Positions 60,745 through 64,000 of a DNA stretch of 64,000 nucleotides are shown here, piece after piece (position 1 is the first letter of the stretch; every line of letters starts with the position of its first letter). The DNA lies in contig NC_059081.1 in the NCBI RefSeq assembly GCF_020497125.1, forward strand, positions 17,083,105-17,147,104, read 5' to 3'. Made by a program: the position numbers and the translations under genes. The stretch is from Mauremys mutica (lineage: Eukaryota; Chordata; Testudines; Geoemydidae). A model generated the notes under the pieces. It was not told the origin of the DNA. It saw only the letters and a list, made by a program, of their open reading frames with translations, and did no database searches.

Positions 60745-62665
60745 TTACCTAGTGAATAAATTCCACCCCATCCATACCCACTGTGAAATACATGAGCATA
60801 AAATGAATCATGAGCGCAAATTTATTTCGTGATCATCAAAGAGCCATAGATGATAATTCCTTTTGGTCATTCCAGAGCTCTATCATATTTAATCCAGTAA
60901 AGCAGAATAAGAAACTCATTCAGTGCCCCCATGAGTGCAAATTTCTCCAGAAGGGGTGAGAAAAAGTGGGATCATGGCCACTTCCCCACGGACACTAGTC
61001 CATGATGCTGACTGGGCATGCCATGAAGGAAGGAAGGACAGGTCCCAGCATCTCATGGTTTATGAAGGGTGCTCTTCTGCAGGCAGGAGATTTGGGTGAA
61101 AACGTGTCCTTTCCAAGACATAATCCTTCCTGGAGCTCCTCCTGACATCACACCACTATCAGTGTGGACTTGTGTCTATTGGGCCCAATGTGGCCCTAAC
61201 AATACAACCAAAATGGTTCAATCCCCCTAAAGAAGCCAGGAACATTTGCAAGACAGAGGACAAAAATCACACAGATAAAATTGGATGGGACTTTAACATA
61301 ACTATTTTTCTCAACTGGTAATTTCTTTTGCACTCATGGCATATGATATGTGGTAATGCACATTCTGTTGAATAACCTCAGTTATTGTGCATTAGAAGCA
61401 GTAGATTCTAAGTGCAAGAGGAAAATTCATTCAAGCGTACGTTTTTTAATCACAGTGTTTGTGTTACTTTTTCTTGGCCCAATAGTACATAAAAACCTGT
61501 TAAATATTAATAAAAACAAAAATCACAAATTTGTAAAAAAAAAAACAAAACCAAAAAAACCCTCCAACCACTGCCAATAAACTGAAGACACACGTGAATT
61601 GTCCAGAAAGACTTAGAAATTGGGGAGGGAAGGAGTAGGAGAAAGCAAATCATGCAGAAACTATTTAATCAAAGAGTAAAGACAATTATAACATCTGTTA
61701 AGCTTTTGTGTAGGTTATAATTAGATGTGATGGAGGAGTAGCCTTTAAAGGGGTATCCTTTAACATCTGCTGTAAGGACAAACAACACGGCACAATAAAT
61801 GACCCTCTAAATGCAATCAGCAAAACATGAGCTGTGCAGAATTCACACAAGCTGCATATAAAAGATTGAGGACAAAGTATTTTGCCAAGAGTCAATTCCT
61901 GCCACACTTATTCAGGCAATATTCCCACTGAGGCATCCTGGAGGTTTGCCTATATAATGACTGCAAGTTTTGGACCCCAAATCAAATGCAAGCATGATTT
62001 TACCTCTGAAAAACAATATTTTTCTCATTTGTATCATTGTCTTGAAAGCACACGCTATTGTTGTATATCACAGCCACTTAATGACTTATTGGAGCTGTAT
62101 CTATAAACTTAGAACAGTTTCAAATACATTTTATCCACATGTTTATTTTAAAAAACAGGGAAGAATTTCAGTCTAATTAGTCCCATACATAACTGCATGG
62201 TGCTGTTAGAGTGAAGTGAGTCTTATTTTAAAAAACTAATCATTCAGTAGCTTCCAAAATAAACCCCAAATTTTGCCCTTGAAAATGTCCATATGTTTTA
62301 AGCAGCATTACTCAGTGAAAATGTCAGTCTAGCAAGGAATTATTTTATTCAGTTTAACATGGCCCTCTACTGGCAAAAACAACCTCAAAAATCTATCAGT
62401 GTGAACCATTTTGTAAGATTCCAGGAACTGAGTATTTATTATAAGCACAAGTTACAGCCAAGTTATTTCATATCTTAAGAAGATACACCTGGGAGCTCTG
62501 GAAACGAGCAAAAAGAAAATATTGAAGGAGAAGCAATTGGGTCATTATTTTATCCCATCCAAAAGTTGCTTTGCCAGGAATACTACTTCCTTTACTCTGT
62601 AAAGGCAACTCTGGCTATCAGTTCTACACTGAAGATAAAGACTAACTGAATAGAACAATTCATTG
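60745..62665. other. Intergenic sequence, nothing recognised
   Basis: AT-rich and non-coding. An A-rich run with aaaaaaaaaacaaaaccaaa text is at about 61535-61560. No gene or delimited repeat. Confidence 0.5.
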
Positions 62666-62797
62666 AGGGCCAGATTGTGAGACCCTTATTCATTTTGAGA
62701 AGTACCTTACTCCACAAGTAGTCCCATTGATTTCAGTGAGACTATTTGTGGAGTATCGTACTACTTAGCATGGGTAGGGTTATCGTAATCTGTCCCT
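62666..62797. mobile_element. Foldback element, agggccagattgtg family
   Basis: Starts agggccagattgtgagaccc and ends tatcgtaatctgtccct, an inverted counterpart of the start. The core agtcccattgatttcagtga is flanked by further complementary arms (aagtaccttactccacaagt against tttgtggagtatcgtactac). It matches 6555-6688 in layout and length. Confidence 0.7.
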
Positions 62798-64000
62798 AAG
62801 TGTGAGAAGGGCAAAGTATAAATGCTAATTACTAATAACAGCCAGCTAAGTAGAGCTGTTTCTGCCTCTCTCCTTTCCCGAATATCCACACTCTCAGTTC
62901 AGTGCTGCTGCAATTAAAGGCGAGCAATGAAATTTGCCTCTATTGTTGCATGCAGTAATTAACTCTTCCTATTTGTATTGTGTGTGAGTGACAAAGAAAC
63001 AAAAGGACATGGTGAACTGTTGGATTTAACAATTTAGATAAGGATAAATTATTATAATCAATTAGCGTGATCAAAGAAAATAATGTGTGATGTATTTGAT
63101 GCTGCACAGACCTATTGTATGCGCACACCATCCAAATGTAGGCTGGCTCTGGAAAAACAAACAGTATAATTTCGTGGCAAGCCTATCAAACATGCAGTTC
63201 AATAACAGCATTTGTTCTCAATGCTAATAGCCCATCTTTCAGCAACATAATGTTTATCCACTGTTTTAGTATCCAAGCTGCTTTTCACAGAGTTCACATC
63301 ATCCATAGCCTATAGACAATTTTACTGACAACTTTTAGCACCTTCTGCTGCAATACAAACCATATTAGCATGAATCACCTGAATGCAAGTCAAAGAAATC
63401 GCAGCGAGATTTCTAGGTAATTTTCAGATTATAGCAAGCGATTCCTCACCCTGAAAATACCTTGATTAATTTACACAACCATGAGGAAATATCTAAAGTA
63501 ATCAAGGTTTCTGCATACCACACATCATTAGACACATGTGGATCAGGGCATTGTAGGCATTTATGGCTAATGTCCTATTTCTATTGAACATGTATTTTAT
63601 TGTATATAATAATGTAAGCAGAGCTTACAATAAAACTGCATTTTAGAAGCTCCACACTTCCACAGCCAGATTAGCATTTTTGTTTTACCGTGGTCCTAAT
63701 CCAGCAAGGTGCAGAAGTCCCTGAACTCTCACTGAAATCAGTGGGAGTTGTGGAGCATCTTGCAGCACCGGTCCCTGTAACGAGGGTGCTTAAGTCTTTA
63801 GCTAATTCTGCTGCTTCCTTTGCATAACTGTACAGTGTTTTTGTCCAAAATTTAGTCCCACCTGTCAGGTTGACTGGCTGAAGTCTGCACTTATTCCATT
63901 GCTTTTCAAATTGCAAAAGAGCCTGAAGAATAGAAATGTTGCTGGCAATTGTCCACTTTAACACAATACTAAAATGATAGACGATTATGCATATGAAATC
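62798..64000. other. Intergenic sequence, possible conserved stretch
   Basis: No gene. 62830-63130 is repeat-free to the eye and AT-rich with strings such as caattagcgtgatcaaagaa. 63690-63780 holds a worn foldback (taatccagcaaggtgcagaa against ggagcatcttgcagcacc, core actgaaatcagtgggagttg). Confidence 0.45.

Overview
The window looks like intergenic or intronic DNA from a cryptodiran turtle nuclear genome. The evidence is AT-rich sequence with no recognisable host exon, several CR1 LINE copies, and full-length tRNA-derived SINEs whose 3' tails match CR1. That SINE type, with a tagctcagtgg box A and a CR1-like tail, is the classic tortoise/turtle Pol III SINE. MIR-like CORE-SINE relics and many small foldback DNA elements fit the same assignment. 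I found no tRNA or rRNA gene, no CRISPR array and no bacterial-type operon. Most open frames in the window are chance frames.

Layout. 1-6.5 kb is old unique sequence with a foldback, a MIR-like relic and a minus-strand SINE. 7-7.9 kb is a 5'-truncated CR1. 10.3-15.3 kb holds small DNA elements: a tRNA-like repeat, a TA-flanked MITE, a 53-bp hAT remnant with an 8-bp duplication, a foldback with tRNA-like arms on both strands, and a 260-bp MITE. 19.6-23.7 kb is a long CR1 carrying endonuclease and reverse transcriptase remnants. It is interrupted by a 250-bp inverted CR1 (possible twin priming) and by a 1,144-bp extremely GC-rich hAT-type element with perfect 8-bp target duplications. 26-46 kb is sparse, with relic foldbacks, SINEs and CR1 tails. 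47.1-48.3 kb is a solo LTR on the minus strand. 54.5-56.3 kb is a third CR1 of another subfamily. 56.5-60.2 kb is a Ty3/Gypsy-type LTR element with both LTRs, a primer-binding site, a polypurine tract and 4-bp duplications. 60.6-60.7 kb is an intact-looking SINE.

The most notable object is inside the Gypsy element. It is a spliced, polyadenylated, 5'-truncated copy of glutathione S-transferase pi (GSTP1), placed between gag remnants and the gag zinc-knuckle region. The copy is intronless, ends in an AATAAA signal and an A-tract, and shows no evident target duplication of its own. This suggests capture of host mRNA during reverse transcription of the LTR element, rather than LINE-driven insertion. 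The alternative is later insertion by another retrotransposition route.

No genes work together here. The only interplay is between mobile elements: CR1 reverse transcriptase and its SINE partner, nested insertions that give a relative chronology, and small foldback families that would have depended on transposases not present in the window.
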